DNA of 64,000 bases from an uncultured bacterium (GTDB lineage Bacteria > Bacillota > Clostridia > Oscillospirales > Oscillospiraceae): positions 40,826-104,825 of the forward strand of contig CATKXO010000004.1 in the NCBI GenBank assembly GCA_949840775.1. Reading direction: 5' to 3'. Every line of letters starts with the position of its first letter. The first letter of the stretch is position 1. The position numbers and the translations under genes are program-made. This document shows positions 1 through 7,122 of the stretch, piece after piece. The notes below the pieces were generated by a model that saw only the letters and a program-made list of their open reading frames with translations, was not told the origin of the DNA and ran no database searches.

Positions 1-1397
1 AGTTTAAGCAGCTCATGGAGGAGCAGCGCCAGCGGGCCCGGAAGGCCCGTGAGGCTCTGGGCGACCTGGGCTGGGCCGGGGTGGAGTTCGGCAAGGAGGT
101 GCCCGCCACCGAGTTTGTGGGCTATGACCATACGGCCATCCAGGATGCCAAGGTGGTAGCCCTGGTGGTGGAAAACGAGCTGGCTGAGGAGCTGATGCCC
201 GGCGTGGAGGGCATTGTGGTGCTGGATAAGACCCCCTTCTACGCCGAGATGGGCGGCCAGGTGGCCGACCATGGCCGGATCGCCCGGCACGACGAAAACG
301 CCATGTGCTTTGAAGTCACCGACGTGCAGAAGAACAAGGGCGGCAAGTATATGCACTACGGCAAAATGACCGGGGGTGTGCTCAAGGTGGGGGATACCGT
401 CTGGGCCTCCATTGACATCCAGCGCCGCCAGGCCGTCATGCGGGCCCACTCCGCCACCCACCTGCTGGACGCCGCCCTGCGCTCCGTCCTGGGCGACCAC
501 GTCCACCAGGCCGGTTCCCTGGTGGAGCCAGACCGCTTGCGCTTCGACTTCACCCACTTCTCCGCCATGACCCCGGAGGAGCTGGGCCGGGTGAGCGCCA
601 TTGTCAACGACATGGTCCTTATGGGCAGCAGCGTCAACGTGGAGGAGCTGCCCATCGAGCAGGCCAAGGAGCGGGGGGCCATCGCCCTCTTTGGCGAGAA
701 GTACGGCGACACCGTCCGGGTGGTATCCATGGGCGACGGCTTCTCCGTGGAGTTTTGCGGCGGCACCCATCTGGACAACACCGCCAAGGTGGGAGTGTTC
801 CATATCCAGAGTGAGTTCTCGGTGGCCAGCGGCGTGCGCCGCATCGAGGCCACCACCGGCCGGGCCTCACTGGAGACTATGAACCGCAACCAGGAACTGA
901 TCTTCCGGGCTGCCGCCGCATTGAAGGCCAAGCCCGGCGAGCTCCAGGAGAAGGCGGAGGCCGCCATGACCGAGATGAAATCCCTGCGCCAGCGCATTGA
1001 GAAGCTGCTGGCCAAAGAGGCCGCCGGCGAGACGGACCGCATCCTCTTTGCCGCCCACGAGGTGGGCGGCCTGAAGGTGCTCACCTCCGTGGTCCCCGAC
1101 GCGGACGCCCAGCGCCTGCGGCAGATGGGGGACATCCTCAAGGACCGGGAGCCCAATGTGGTGGCTGTGCTGGCCTCCGTGGGCGAGGGGAAGATCACCT
1201 TCCTGTGCGTGTGCGGCAAGGAGGCGGTCAAAAAGGGAATCAAGGCCGGGGACATCATCAAGCAGGTGTCCGCCATCGCCGGGGGCTCCGGCGGCGGCAA
1301 GCCCGACTCCGCCATGGGCGGCGGCAAGGACCCCCTGATGGTGGACAACGCCCTGGCTATGGTGGACAATGTGGTGTCCATGAAATTGGGGCTGTAA
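1..1397 (+). CDS. alaS: Alanyl-tRNA synthetase, C-terminal part (5' end outside window)
   Basis: Charges tRNA-Ala with alanine in the cytosol and hydrolyses mischarged Ser- or Gly-tRNA-Ala. About 464 C-terminal residues of a protein usually near 880 are visible. The frame is open to the window edge, so the start lies upstream. The editing domain shows HSATHLL and the downstream zinc-ligand motif CGGTHL. The C-terminal DHHA1 domain ends in the Gly-rich GGSGGGKPDSAMGGG stretch typical of the family. The catalytic aminoacylation domain is not in the window. The gene ends at TAA and a dispersed repeat begins within 10 bp. Confidence 0.96.
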   Translation, partial: FKQLMEEQRQRARKAREALGDLGWAGVEFGKEVPATEFVGYDHTAIQDAKVVALVVENELAEELMPGVEGIVVLDKTPFYAEMGGQVADHGRIARHDENAMCFEVTDVQKNKGGKYMHYGKMTGGVLKVGDTVWASIDIQRRQAVMRAHSATHLLDAALRSVLGDHVHQAGSLVEPDRLRFDFTHFSAMTPEELGRVSAIVNDMVLMGSSVNVEELPIEQAKERGAIALFGEKYGDTVRVVSMGDGFSVEFCGGTHLDNTAKVGVFHIQSEFSVASGVRRIEATTGRASLETMNRNQELIFRAAAALKAKPGELQEKAEAAMTEMKSLRQRIEKLLAKEAAGETDRILFAAHEVGGLKVLTSVVPDADAQRLRQMGDILKDREPNVVAVLASVGEGKITFLCVCGKEAVKKGIKAGDIIKQVSAIAGGSGGGKPDSAMGGGKDPLMVDNALAMVDNVVSMKLGL

Positions 1398-1404
1398 GAA
1401 ACGC

Positions 1405-1542
1405 AAAAAAGCCTCCTTTCGCAAAGGGAGGTGGCATTTGCGAAGCAAATGACGGAGGGTTTCCTCTAAAGATACAGATACGTTTCAACAGAAGCCCCCC
1501 CCCACCCGGCTTCGCCGGGAGCCCCCTTTGCGAAGGGGGCCT
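1405..1542. repeat. MITE-like dispersed repeat, copy 1
   Basis: About 140 bp, nearly identical to 4630-4771. The ends are imperfect terminal inverted repeats around CTTTCGCAAAGGG / CCCTTTGCGAAGGGG. Inside are two further hairpins, ATTTGC-gaa-GCAAAT and CCCGGC-ttc-GCCGGG. It has no coding capacity of its own. It lies between alaS and the DUF4250 gene. Confidence 0.85.
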
Positions 1543-1578
1543 ATCCCCCCGCAGGGGAGACAAAGAGGAGGGATATCT

Positions 1579-1752
1579 ATGCTTCCCCAGGACCCCATTA
1601 TCCTGCTCAGCTACGTGAACACCAAACTCCGGGACGAGTATGCCAGCCTGGACGACCTGTGCGCCGGCCTGGACGCGGACAAGGAGGAGCTGGTCCGTAA
1701 GCTGGAGGGCGTAAATTACAGCTACAGCCCGGAGCGGAATCAATTTATCTGA
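1579..1752 (+). CDS. DUF4250 domain protein
   Basis: A 57-residue protein beginning MLPQDPIILLSYVNTKLRD, with the conserved (L/M)P-x-DP-x-LLS-x-VNTKLRD pattern of DUF4250, a small Firmicutes family of unknown function. The internal ATG at 1579 is chosen because it follows the AGAGGAGGG Shine-Dalgarno and because the upstream in-frame residues fall in the repeat. It is probably monocistronic, with a strong terminator directly after it. No catalytic motif is visible. Confidence 0.85.
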   Translation: MLPQDPIILLSYVNTKLRDEYASLDDLCAGLDADKEELVRKLEGVNYSYSPERNQFI

Positions 1753-1757
1753 GTCAA

Positions 1758-1796
1758 AACCGGCTGGCCCCTGGGCCGGCCGGTTAAATTTTTTTT
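1758..1796 (+). terminator. Rho-independent terminator after DUF4250 gene
   Basis: GC-rich stem AACCGGCTGGCCC / GGGCCGGCCGGTT followed by a run of eight or more T. Confidence 0.85.
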
Positions 1797-1855
1797 GAAA
1801 CGCTCAACATTTCTTTCCTTCCGATTGTGTTATGAACAGAGAGGAGGCGGACTCA

Positions 1856-2344
1856 GTGGAGGGCATACGCAGTCAAGAGGAGGTGGCCAGCCTCTACCGG
1901 CGGCATGTGGACATGGTGTATCAGCTGTGCCTGGTGCTGATGAAAAATGTCCCCGACGCGGAGGACGCCGTCCAGACTGTCTTCCGAAAGGTGATGGAGT
2001 ACCCCAAGCCCTTCCGCGATCATGAGCACGAGAGGGCCTGGCTCATCGTCACCGCCCGGAACGAGTGCAGAAACCAGCTCAAGCACTGGTGGCGCACCCG
2101 CCGGGAGAGCGAAGAGGTTTTAAACAGGCTGGCCTGGGAACAGCCCGAGGACGGAACGCTGTGGGAGACCATCCTGCGCCTACCGGAAAAATACCGGCTG
2201 GTGCTCTATCTCCACTACTACCAGGGCTACACCGCCCTGGAGACGGCGGAGATACTGGGGAAGAATCCCTCCACCGTCCGTACCTGGCTGGTCCAGGCCC
2301 GCTGGAAGCTGAAAGAACTGCTGGAGGTGGAAGAGTATGGATGA
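1856..2344 (+). CDS. ECF-type RNA polymerase sigma factor
   Basis: Sigma-70 family regulator of about 162 residues directing RNA polymerase to alternative promoters. The region 2 helix (LYRRHVDMVYQLC, then DAEDAVQTVF) and the region 4 helix-turn-helix (LPEKYRLVLYLHYYQGYTA, then EILGKNPSTVRTWLVQAR) are both present. An ATG at 1832 is in frame but has no Shine-Dalgarno. GTG at 1856 follows AGAGGAGG at 8-nt spacing and is preferred. The 3' end overlaps the next gene by 8 nt, so the two are translationally coupled. A TGAAAC box at 1796-1801 could be part of an autoregulated ECF promoter; this is inference. Confidence 0.9.
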   Translation: MEGIRSQEEVASLYRRHVDMVYQLCLVLMKNVPDAEDAVQTVFRKVMEYPKPFRDHEHERAWLIVTARNECRNQLKHWWRTRRESEEVLNRLAWEQPEDGTLWETILRLPEKYRLVLYLHYYQGYTALETAEILGKNPSTVRTWLVQARWKLKELLEVEEYG

Positions 2345-2972
2345 AAATCTGCGCCGGGTCTTTGACCAGGTGAAGCCCTCCCCCGAACAGAAGGAGGCTA
2401 TGCTGCGCCGCCTTCTGGAATCGGAAAGGAAGGTTGTTCCCATGAAAAAACTGAAAAAATTGACCGTATTTGCCGTTGCCGCCGCGCTGATGCTGATAAG
2501 CGTCGCCGCTGCCAACCCGGAGGGGGTGCAGGCGTTTTTCAACAATATCGCCTCCGTTGTCCAGATGGACCAATACCGCAAGGACTTGACAAATGTTGAC
2601 AGTGAGACGGTAGCTGTGTACAAGATTCCTCAGCCCTCGGTGGAAAACCGGGACGGACGGGCCATTCTGGTCATCGATGGAAAGGACGCTGCCGACATCA
2701 CCGACGCACTGAGAACGGAGGGCCGCTATACCTACGACCTGGAGTCAGAGGAGGGCCAACTGCACATTGTTGTGGAGGGAACGACGGAGGAGTGGTCCGC
2801 TACCGTAATGATTGGTGAGCCAGGTGAAGAGAATATGCGCTACCTGTCTACCATCACCAATCGCAGTGATGGGAGCGGAGAGGCCAGTGCTCCTGCTTAC
2901 TCCGTTCCCTTCGCTGACAACGGCGATGGAGGTGAGGATATCTCCATAGAGGCCTCGACCCCAGCAGAATAA
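2337..2972 (+). CDS. Membrane protein, probable anti-sigma factor partner
   Basis: A 211-residue protein with a cytosolic N-terminus of about 38 residues, one membrane segment at about 42-59 (LTVFAVAAALMLISVAAA) and an acidic extracytoplasmic domain. It overlaps the sigma gene by 8 nt. That coupling and the topology (cytosolic anchor, one TM, sensor domain) match sigma/anti-sigma pairs of Clostridia. No zinc-anti-sigma HxxxCxxC motif is seen, so the assignment rests on context. The ligand of the outer domain is unknown. Confidence 0.65.
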   Translation: MDENLRRVFDQVKPSPEQKEAMLRRLLESERKVVPMKKLKKLTVFAVAAALMLISVAAANPEGVQAFFNNIASVVQMDQYRKDLTNVDSETVAVYKIPQPSVENRDGRAILVIDGKDAADITDALRTEGRYTYDLESEEGQLHIVVEGTTEEWSATVMIGEPGEENMRYLSTITNRSDGSGEASAPAYSVPFADNGDGGEDISIEASTPAE

Positions 2973-3003
2973 TTTTTGCCCTTGTGAAAGAGTAAATTCC
3001 CTC

Positions 3004-3032
3004 TTGCATATACTAGGGAGCGGTGGTATAAT
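3004..3032 (+). promoter_or_regulatory. Promoter for candidate antisense RNA
   Basis: TTGCAT-N17-TATAAT, a near-consensus sigma-A promoter pointing towards the shared hairpin at 3077-3108. The only thing downstream before that hairpin is about 70 nt of non-coding sequence. Confidence 0.7.
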
Positions 3033-3038
3033 AAACGT

Positions 3039-3110
3039 CGCCAGAAGTCAATCAAAACCAAGGCAGACACGCAAAAGGGAACCCGGAGGCTGCATCCTCC
3101 GGGTTCCCAT
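3039..3110 (+). ncRNA. Candidate antitoxin RNA of par-like locus
   Basis: Predicted transcript from the 3004-3032 promoter to the hairpin at 3077-3108. It contains AAGTCAATCAAAA (3045-3057), which recurs at 3192-3204 inside the convergent small gene. The RNA can therefore pair with the peptide mRNA both at the repeat and at the common terminator. The extent is inferred from promoter and terminator only. Confidence 0.55.
3077..3108. terminator. Shared bidirectional hairpin of par-like locus
   Basis: Perfect 13-bp stem GGGAACCCGGAGG / CCTCCGGGTTCCC with a 6-nt loop, placed between two convergent transcripts. The minus strand carries a short TTTT after the stem. The plus strand has no clear T-run. 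Confidence 0.75.
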
Positions 3111-3115
3111 TGTGC

Positions 3116-3220
3116 TTATGGGTTCTTGCGGTGCCGGCTAAGCCACTTGCTCACATAGCTGCCAACTATGCTCGCTCCTACCGACACCAAAAAGTCAATC
3201 AAAAGCTCCAAGACATTCAC
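3116..3220 (-). CDS. Small hydrophobic peptide, candidate type I toxin (Fst/Ldr-like)
   Basis: A 34-residue ORF with GTG start: MNVLELLIDFLVSVGASIVG as a single predicted membrane helix, then a basic, polar tail ending in SRHRKNP. The Shine-Dalgarno GAAGGGGG lies just upstream and a TTGCGA-N17-TATAAT promoter is at 3248-3276. Short TM-plus-charged-tail peptides of this size are typical of type I toxins such as Fst (33 residues). The convergent antisense transcript, the shared terminator and the repeated 13-mer support this. Toxicity is inference; the peptide could instead be an uncharacterised membrane microprotein. Confidence 0.65.
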   Translation of the reverse strand: MNVLELLIDFLVSVGASIVGSYVSKWLSRHRKNP

Positions 3221-3247
3221 CCCCTTCCCGGGGAAGAACCCAAAACG

Positions 3248-3276
3248 ATTATACCAGCTTTCGACAGCCTTCGCAA
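3248..3276 (-). promoter_or_regulatory. Promoter of small-peptide gene
   Basis: TTGCGA-N17-TATAAT read on the minus strand, about 28 bp upstream of the GTG start. It is divergent from the hinT-type promoter at 3294-3321. Confidence 0.7.
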
Positions 3277-3293
3277 CAGGTCAAAAGTAAATC

Positions 3294-3321
3294 TTGCAAT
3301 CTCCGGGAAATGGGGTACAAT
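3294..3321 (+). promoter_or_regulatory. Promoter of HIT protein gene
   Basis: TTGCAA-N16-TACAAT, 32 bp before the ATG at 3353. Confidence 0.65.
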
Positions 3322-3352
3322 GGAGATACCGACAAACGAAGGAGGTTTCCCA

Positions 3353-3691
3353 ATGTCCGACTGTTTATTCTGCAAGATTGCCGCCGGGGAGATTCCGTCC
3401 AGCAAGGTCTACGAGGACGACCAGTGCCTGGCCTTCTACGACATCGACCCCCAGGCCCCCACCCACTTCCTGGTGATCCCCAAGGCCCACATCGGCTCGG
3501 TGGCCGAAGTCACGGAGGACAACGCCGCAGTGGTGGCCCACATCTTCACCGTCATTGCCCAACAGTGCAAAAAGCTGGGGCTGGACAGCTACCGGGTGGT
3601 GTCCAACATCGGGGAGCAGGCGGGGCAGAGCGTGCCACACCTGCACTTCCACGTCCTGGCCGGCCGGGATATGACCTGGCCTCCGGGCTGA
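3353..3691 (+). CDS. HIT family (HINT-like) nucleotide-binding hydrolase
   Basis: A 112-residue histidine-triad protein. Family members hydrolyse purine nucleotide phosphoramidates and related adenylates in the cytosol. The N-terminal DCLFCKIAAGEIPS carries the CxxC seen in bacterial HINT proteins. The catalytic triad is in SVPHLHFHVLAGR near the C-terminus, and the length matches the family. The start at 3353 follows GGAGGT at 7-nt spacing, and the promoter at 3294 lies just upstream. The following LysR gene starts 7 bp downstream and may be cotranscribed. Confidence 0.93.
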   Translation: MSDCLFCKIAAGEIPSSKVYEDDQCLAFYDIDPQAPTHFLVIPKAHIGSVAEVTEDNAAVVAHIFTVIAQQCKKLGLDSYRVVSNIGEQAGQSVPHLHFHVLAGRDMTWPPG

Positions 3692-3698
3692 GCGGGCC

Positions 3699-4631
3699 AT
3701 GTTCGTCAAAAACCCGGAGTACTTTCTCACCATCGTCAAGGAGCGGAGCATCTCCAAGGCGGCGGAGCGGCTGTATCTGTCCCAGCCCTACCTGAGCCAG
3801 TACCTGGCCAAGCTGGAGGGCAGCCTGGGGGTGGTCCTGCTGGACCGCTCCCACTCCCCCCTGAAGCTCACCCCGGCGGGGGAGCTGTTCCACGCCTACC
3901 TGGAGCGGCAGGGCTTTCTGGACCGGCAGCTGGTCAGCGACCTGCGGGACCTGCAAAACAAAAAGCGGCCCCTGCTCCATATCGGGGTGTCCCCCTGGCG
4001 GGGGGCCACCCTGCTGCCCGACATCCTGCCCCTGTTTGAGGCCCAGTACCCCGACGTGCAGGTGGTCCTCCACGAGGCCCCGGTGCCCGAGCTGGGGGAG
4101 CTGGCAGAGGCCAATGTCATCGACTTCTGCGTAATGCAGCCCCCCGGGGACCTGTCGGAGCTGACCTATGAGCCGGTGATGCAGGAGCGAATATTTCTGG
4201 TGGCCCACCGGGACCACCCCCTGCTCCAGGGCCAGGACAGCGGCTGGGACGCCCCCAGGCCCTTCCCAGACCTGCGGCTGCTGGAGCACGAGCGGATCAT
4301 CATGCTCCCCGCCGGCTGGCGGCTGGCCCGGCTGCTGTACAACACCTTCTCTGTCCACAGCGTGGAGCCCCAGAACATCCTGGTCACCACCAACACCACC
4401 ACCGCCATCAACCTGGCGGCGGAGAAGATGGGCTTTGCCTTTTTGCAGGAGAGCGGCGTCCCCCGTACCCCTTACCTGGACCGGCTGGCCTGCTTCACCG
4501 TGGGCGAGCCGCCCCTGACCTGCCCGCTGGCGGTGGTCTATAAGAAAAACGGTTTCCTCTCCCCGGCGGCCCGGACCTTCATCGACCTGATTCGGGAGTT
4601 TTACAGCCGGTATGACCGGACAAGCGAGTAA
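3699..4631 (+). CDS. LysR family transcriptional regulator
   Basis: A 310-residue regulator. The N-terminal winged helix (about residues 1-60) contains ERSISKAAERLYLSQPYLSQ, the LysR recognition helix. It is followed by a coiled linker and a periplasmic-binding-type effector domain (residues 90-300). The effector is not readable from sequence. It begins 7 bp after the HIT gene, an unusual position for a LysR regulator, which is more often divergent from its target. A MITE-like repeat starts at its stop codon and can supply a terminator. Confidence 0.93.
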   Translation: MFVKNPEYFLTIVKERSISKAAERLYLSQPYLSQYLAKLEGSLGVVLLDRSHSPLKLTPAGELFHAYLERQGFLDRQLVSDLRDLQNKKRPLLHIGVSPWRGATLLPDILPLFEAQYPDVQVVLHEAPVPELGELAEANVIDFCVMQPPGDLSELTYEPVMQERIFLVAHRDHPLLQGQDSGWDAPRPFPDLRLLEHERIIMLPAGWRLARLLYNTFSVHSVEPQNILVTTNTTTAINLAAEKMGFAFLQESGVPRTPYLDRLACFTVGEPPLTCPLAVVYKKNGFLSPAARTFIDLIREFYSRYDRTSE

Positions 4632-4771
4632 AAAAGCCTCCCTTCGCAAAGGGAGGTGGCATTTGCGAAGCAAATGACGGAGGGTTTCCTCTAAAGAGAC
4701 AGATACGTTTCAACAGAAGAAAACCCCCACCCGGCTTCGCCGGGAGCCCCCTTTGCGAAGGGGGCCTTTTT
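4630..4771. repeat. MITE-like dispersed repeat, copy 2
   Basis: Second copy of the roughly 140-bp element of 1405-1542, same orientation. It starts within the LysR stop codon. Its right-hand hairpin ends in GGGGCC followed by five T, so this copy can act as the LysR terminator. Confidence 0.85.
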
Positions 4772-4790
4772 CTGCAAAAAAGGGGACTTT

Positions 4791-5540
4791 TTATAGAAAC
4801 GGGCTCAAGATAACGGCAATCAGGTTAATCAGGACGGGGAGCAGAAGGAATGCGCCCATAACACCCAGGATGACAGCCAGAATCACCCGGCCAAAGGACA
4901 GGGGCTGTCTGGGCCGGGGCGGTTTTTTAAAGGAGGTGCCGGGCCAGGAGGCCAGGACCTGGGGGTCCTCCTCGTCGCAGTTCTGGAAGAAGGAGAAGAG
5001 GGCAGGATTATACACCTTGTCCCGGATGGTCTGGACCTGGCCCTCAGACAGTCCCCTGGCCAGGACAACGGGGGCGGAGGCGGCCAGCGTTTCGGCCTCC
5101 TCCCAGGAGAGGGGGGCGTGCAGGGGGGAGTCCTCCAGAAAGATTCCGGTCTTGGATAGCCGCACCAGGTCCTCCGTGGGAGAGAAGGCCCCGTCCTTGG
5201 GGAGACGGAGCAGCAGAAGATAGCCGTCCGGCAGTGCGGCGCTTTTTTGCAGGCTGCGCCCGCAGGCGGGGCAGTACTGGTCCAGTCCGCTGACGATGGT
5301 CTGACAGTCGGGACACCGGGCGGCGGGCGCACCCTGGGCGCTCTCCTCCCCCAGCAGCAGCCAGTCGGAGGACACCGCCAGCAGCCGGCACATCTGGGCC
5401 ACATAGGCCACGTCCGGGTTGGCCTGGCCCGATTCCCATTTGCTCACCGCCTGACGGGACACTCCAAGCTTCTCGCCCAGCTGTTCCTGAGACAGCCCCG
5501 CCCGCTTCCGGGCCAGGGCGATTCGTTCGCCTAATGTCAT
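4791..5540 (-). CDS. XRE family regulator with zinc-ribbon and C-terminal membrane anchor
   Basis: A 249-residue protein. The N-terminal helix-turn-helix (residues 1-60) includes RAGLSQEQLGEKLGVSRQAV. A CPDC / CPACG zinc ribbon follows at about 75-95, then an uncharacterised middle domain and a C-terminal hydrophobic anchor of about 25 residues. This layout suggests a membrane-tethered regulator. The ATG at 5540 follows AGGAGGGGG; a longer in-frame start 54 nt upstream is not needed. The promoter at 5566-5594 is divergent from the cysE leader, but control of cysE is not implied. Confidence 0.85.
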   Translation of the reverse strand: MTLGERIALARKRAGLSQEQLGEKLGVSRQAVSKWESGQANPDVAYVAQMCRLLAVSSDWLLLGEESAQGAPAARCPDCQTIVSGLDQYCPACGRSLQKSAALPDGYLLLLRLPKDGAFSPTEDLVRLSKTGIFLEDSPLHAPLSWEEAETLAASAPVVLARGLSEGQVQTIRDKVYNPALFSFFQNCDEEDPQVLASWPGTSFKKPPRPRQPLSFGRVILAVILGVMGAFLLLPVLINLIAVILSPFL

Positions 5541-5565
5541 ATGAACCCCCTCCTTTTCTGCCTCC

Positions 5566-5594
5566 AGCATACCAAAGTCCGGCCGGATTGACAA
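5566..5594 (-). promoter_or_regulatory. Promoter of XRE regulator with nearby inverted repeat
   Basis: TTGTCA-N17-TATGCT on the minus strand. ATTGACAA (5587-5594) and TTGTCAAC about 20 bp further upstream form an inverted pair overlapping the -35, a plausible operator for autoregulation. Confidence 0.5.
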
Positions 5595-5654
5595 GAAAGA
5601 AAGCCTGGAAATTTGTCAACGCCAGGTTGACAGGGGGATTTTTCGGAAATTCCC

Positions 5655-5683
5655 TTGACACCTGTGGGCCGAAATGCTAATAT
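5655..5683 (+). promoter_or_regulatory. Promoter of cysE T-box transcript
   Basis: TTGACA-N17-TAATAT, immediately upstream of the T-box leader. Confidence 0.75.
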
Positions 5684-5689
5684 ACTATA

Positions 5690-5915
5690 CTATCAGCGCG
5701 AGGAACGGAAAAGTAGCGTCCCGCCCAACGGACAGAGAGGGCCCCTCACCGGCTGCAAGGGGGCTTACAGCGGGGAGACGTGAAGTGCGTCCGGGAGTGC
5801 GGCGGGTAATGCCGTCCGGTTTGGCCCCGATAGCGGCCAATCGAGTGAAACTAAGAGTGGAACCGCGAGTGATCGCCTCTTACGCCCATATGGGCGTAGG
5901 AGGTTTTTGTTTTTG
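5690..5915 (+). promoter_or_regulatory. T-box leader, probably cysteine-specific
   Basis: Contains the T-box core AGAGTGGAACCGCG (5854-5867). A terminator follows: CCTCTTACGCCC (5876-5887) pairs with GGGCGTAGGAGG (5892-5903), then TTTTTGTTTTT. A TGC triplet in GAAGTGCGTCC sits where the specifier would be expected. Uncharged tRNA-Cys should stabilise the antiterminator and allow reading into cysE and cysS. The T-box class is certain; the specifier is inferred from TGC and the downstream genes. Confidence 0.9.
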
Positions 5916-5976
5916 TGGGACCCGGCCCCCTGGCTGGGTCATGATAGGATGGCCCGCCGAAGGCGCCGGGCCCCAC
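5915..5976. repeat. GTAGGGGC-type inverted repeat (GTGGGACC variant)
   Basis: Outward ends GTGGGACCCGGCC and GGCGCCGGGCCCCAC form an imperfect palindromic doublet between the T-box terminator and cysE. Same family as 30388-30460. Confidence 0.7.
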
Positions 5977-6005
5977 ATCCATCCTGATGGAGGTAATCGC
6001 AAATC

Positions 6006-6653
6006 ATGCTCAAAGCCTTAAATGAGACCCTGGAGGCCTACCAGCGCCGGGACCCGGCGGCCCGGTCCAAGCTGGAGATCCTCCTGCTGTACCAGGGGGT
6101 CCATGCCACCCTGTATCACCGGCTGGCCCACTGGCTATACTGTCACAAATGGAAATTCCTGGCCCGGGTCATCTCCCAGTGGTCCCGGTTCTGGACGGGC
6201 ATCGAGATTCACCCTGGGGCCAGAATCGGCCGGCGGTTTGTCATTGACCACGGCATGGGCATCGTCATCGGCGAGACCGCTGAGGTGGGGGACGACGTGC
6301 TCATCTACCACGGCGTCACCCTTGGGGGCACCGGCAAGGACCAGGGCAAGCGCCACCCCACCATCGGCAACAACGTGCTCATCTCCTGCGGGGCCAAGGT
6401 GCTGGGGCCCTTTAAGGTGGGGGACAACGCCCGCATCGCCGCCAACGCCGTGGTCCTCTCCGAGGTCCCGGAGGACGCCACCGCCGTGGGCATCCCCGCC
6501 CAGATCGTCCGCATTGCCGGCCGGGCTACCCACTACGCCGACGACGTGGACCAGACCAGTGTCAACAACCCCACCCTGGAGAAAATCGGTGCCTTGGCCG
6601 CCCGGATAGAGGCGCTGGAAAAATTGTTGGAGGAGAAGGAACATGCTGTTTGA
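6006..6653 (+). CDS. cysE: Serine O-acetyltransferase
   Basis: Transfers acetyl from acetyl-CoA to L-serine to give O-acetylserine, the first committed step of cysteine synthesis. The 215-residue protein has an N-terminal helical domain (1-60) and a left-handed beta-helix of hexapeptide repeats. Diagnostic motifs are IHPGARIGRRFVIDHG, IVIGETAEVGDDVLIYHGVT and GGTGKDQGKRHPTIG. The length suits the short Gram-positive CysE type. It is expressed from the Cys T-box and overlaps the VOC gene by 11 nt. Confidence 0.95.
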   Translation: MLKALNETLEAYQRRDPAARSKLEILLLYQGVHATLYHRLAHWLYCHKWKFLARVISQWSRFWTGIEIHPGARIGRRFVIDHGMGIVIGETAEVGDDVLIYHGVTLGGTGKDQGKRHPTIGNNVLISCGAKVLGPFKVGDNARIAANAVVLSEVPEDATAVGIPAQIVRIAGRATHYADDVDQTSVNNPTLEKIGALAARIEALEKLLEEKEHAV

Positions 6654-7023
6654 GCAGATGCACCATGTAGCCATCATCGTCTCAGACTATAAGAAGGCCA
6701 AGGAGTTCTATGTGGAGAAGCTGGGCTTTCCCGTCCTGCGGGAGAACTACCGGCCCGACCGGGGGGACTGGAAGCTGGACCTGAAATTCGGAGACGGGGA
6801 GCTGGAGATTTTCGCCATCCCCGGCGCGCCGCCCCGTCCTGACCGTCCGGAGGCCCGGGGCCTGCGCCACCTGGCCTTCCGGGTGGACGACATCCAGATT
6901 GCCGTCCTTCAGCTGAAGGCCCGGGGCATCGAATGTGAGCCCGTCCGCTGGGACACCTACAGCCAGCGGCAGTACACCTTCTTCCACGACCCGGACGGCC
7001 TGCCTCTGGAGCTGCACGAGTAG
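6643..7023 (+). CDS. VOC superfamily protein (YaeR/GloA2-like)
   Basis: A 126-residue single-domain vicinal oxygen chelate protein. The beta-alpha-beta-beta-beta modules begin with MHHVAIIVSDYKKAKEFY and end with FFHDPDGLPLELHE. Candidate metal ligands are His at about residue 7, the His in LRHLAF and the terminal Glu. Members include glyoxalase I-like and thiol-related enzymes, and the substrate here is unknown. It overlaps cysE and precedes cysS, so a thiol-linked role is an inference from context only. Confidence 0.85.
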   Translation: MLFEQMHHVAIIVSDYKKAKEFYVEKLGFPVLRENYRPDRGDWKLDLKFGDGELEIFAIPGAPPRPDRPEARGLRHLAFRVDDIQIAVLQLKARGIECEPVRWDTYSQRQYTFFHDPDGLPLELHE

Positions 7024-7030
7024 TTTGGAT

Positions 7031-7105
7031 GTAGGGGCCGCCCCCCTGGGCGGCCCGCAAGATGTGGAGTTATAAAAATGGGCCGCCGAGGGCGGCGGCC
7101 CCTAC
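7031..7105. repeat. GTAGGGGC-type inverted-repeat doublet
   Basis: Left half begins GTAGGGGCCGCCC; right half ends GGCGGCGGCCCCTAC. The two halves are reverse complements apart from their cores and are separated by about 25 bp of unrelated sequence. It lies between the VOC gene and cysS. Confidence 0.8.
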
Positions 7106-7122
7106 AAAATGGAGGAAAGAAT

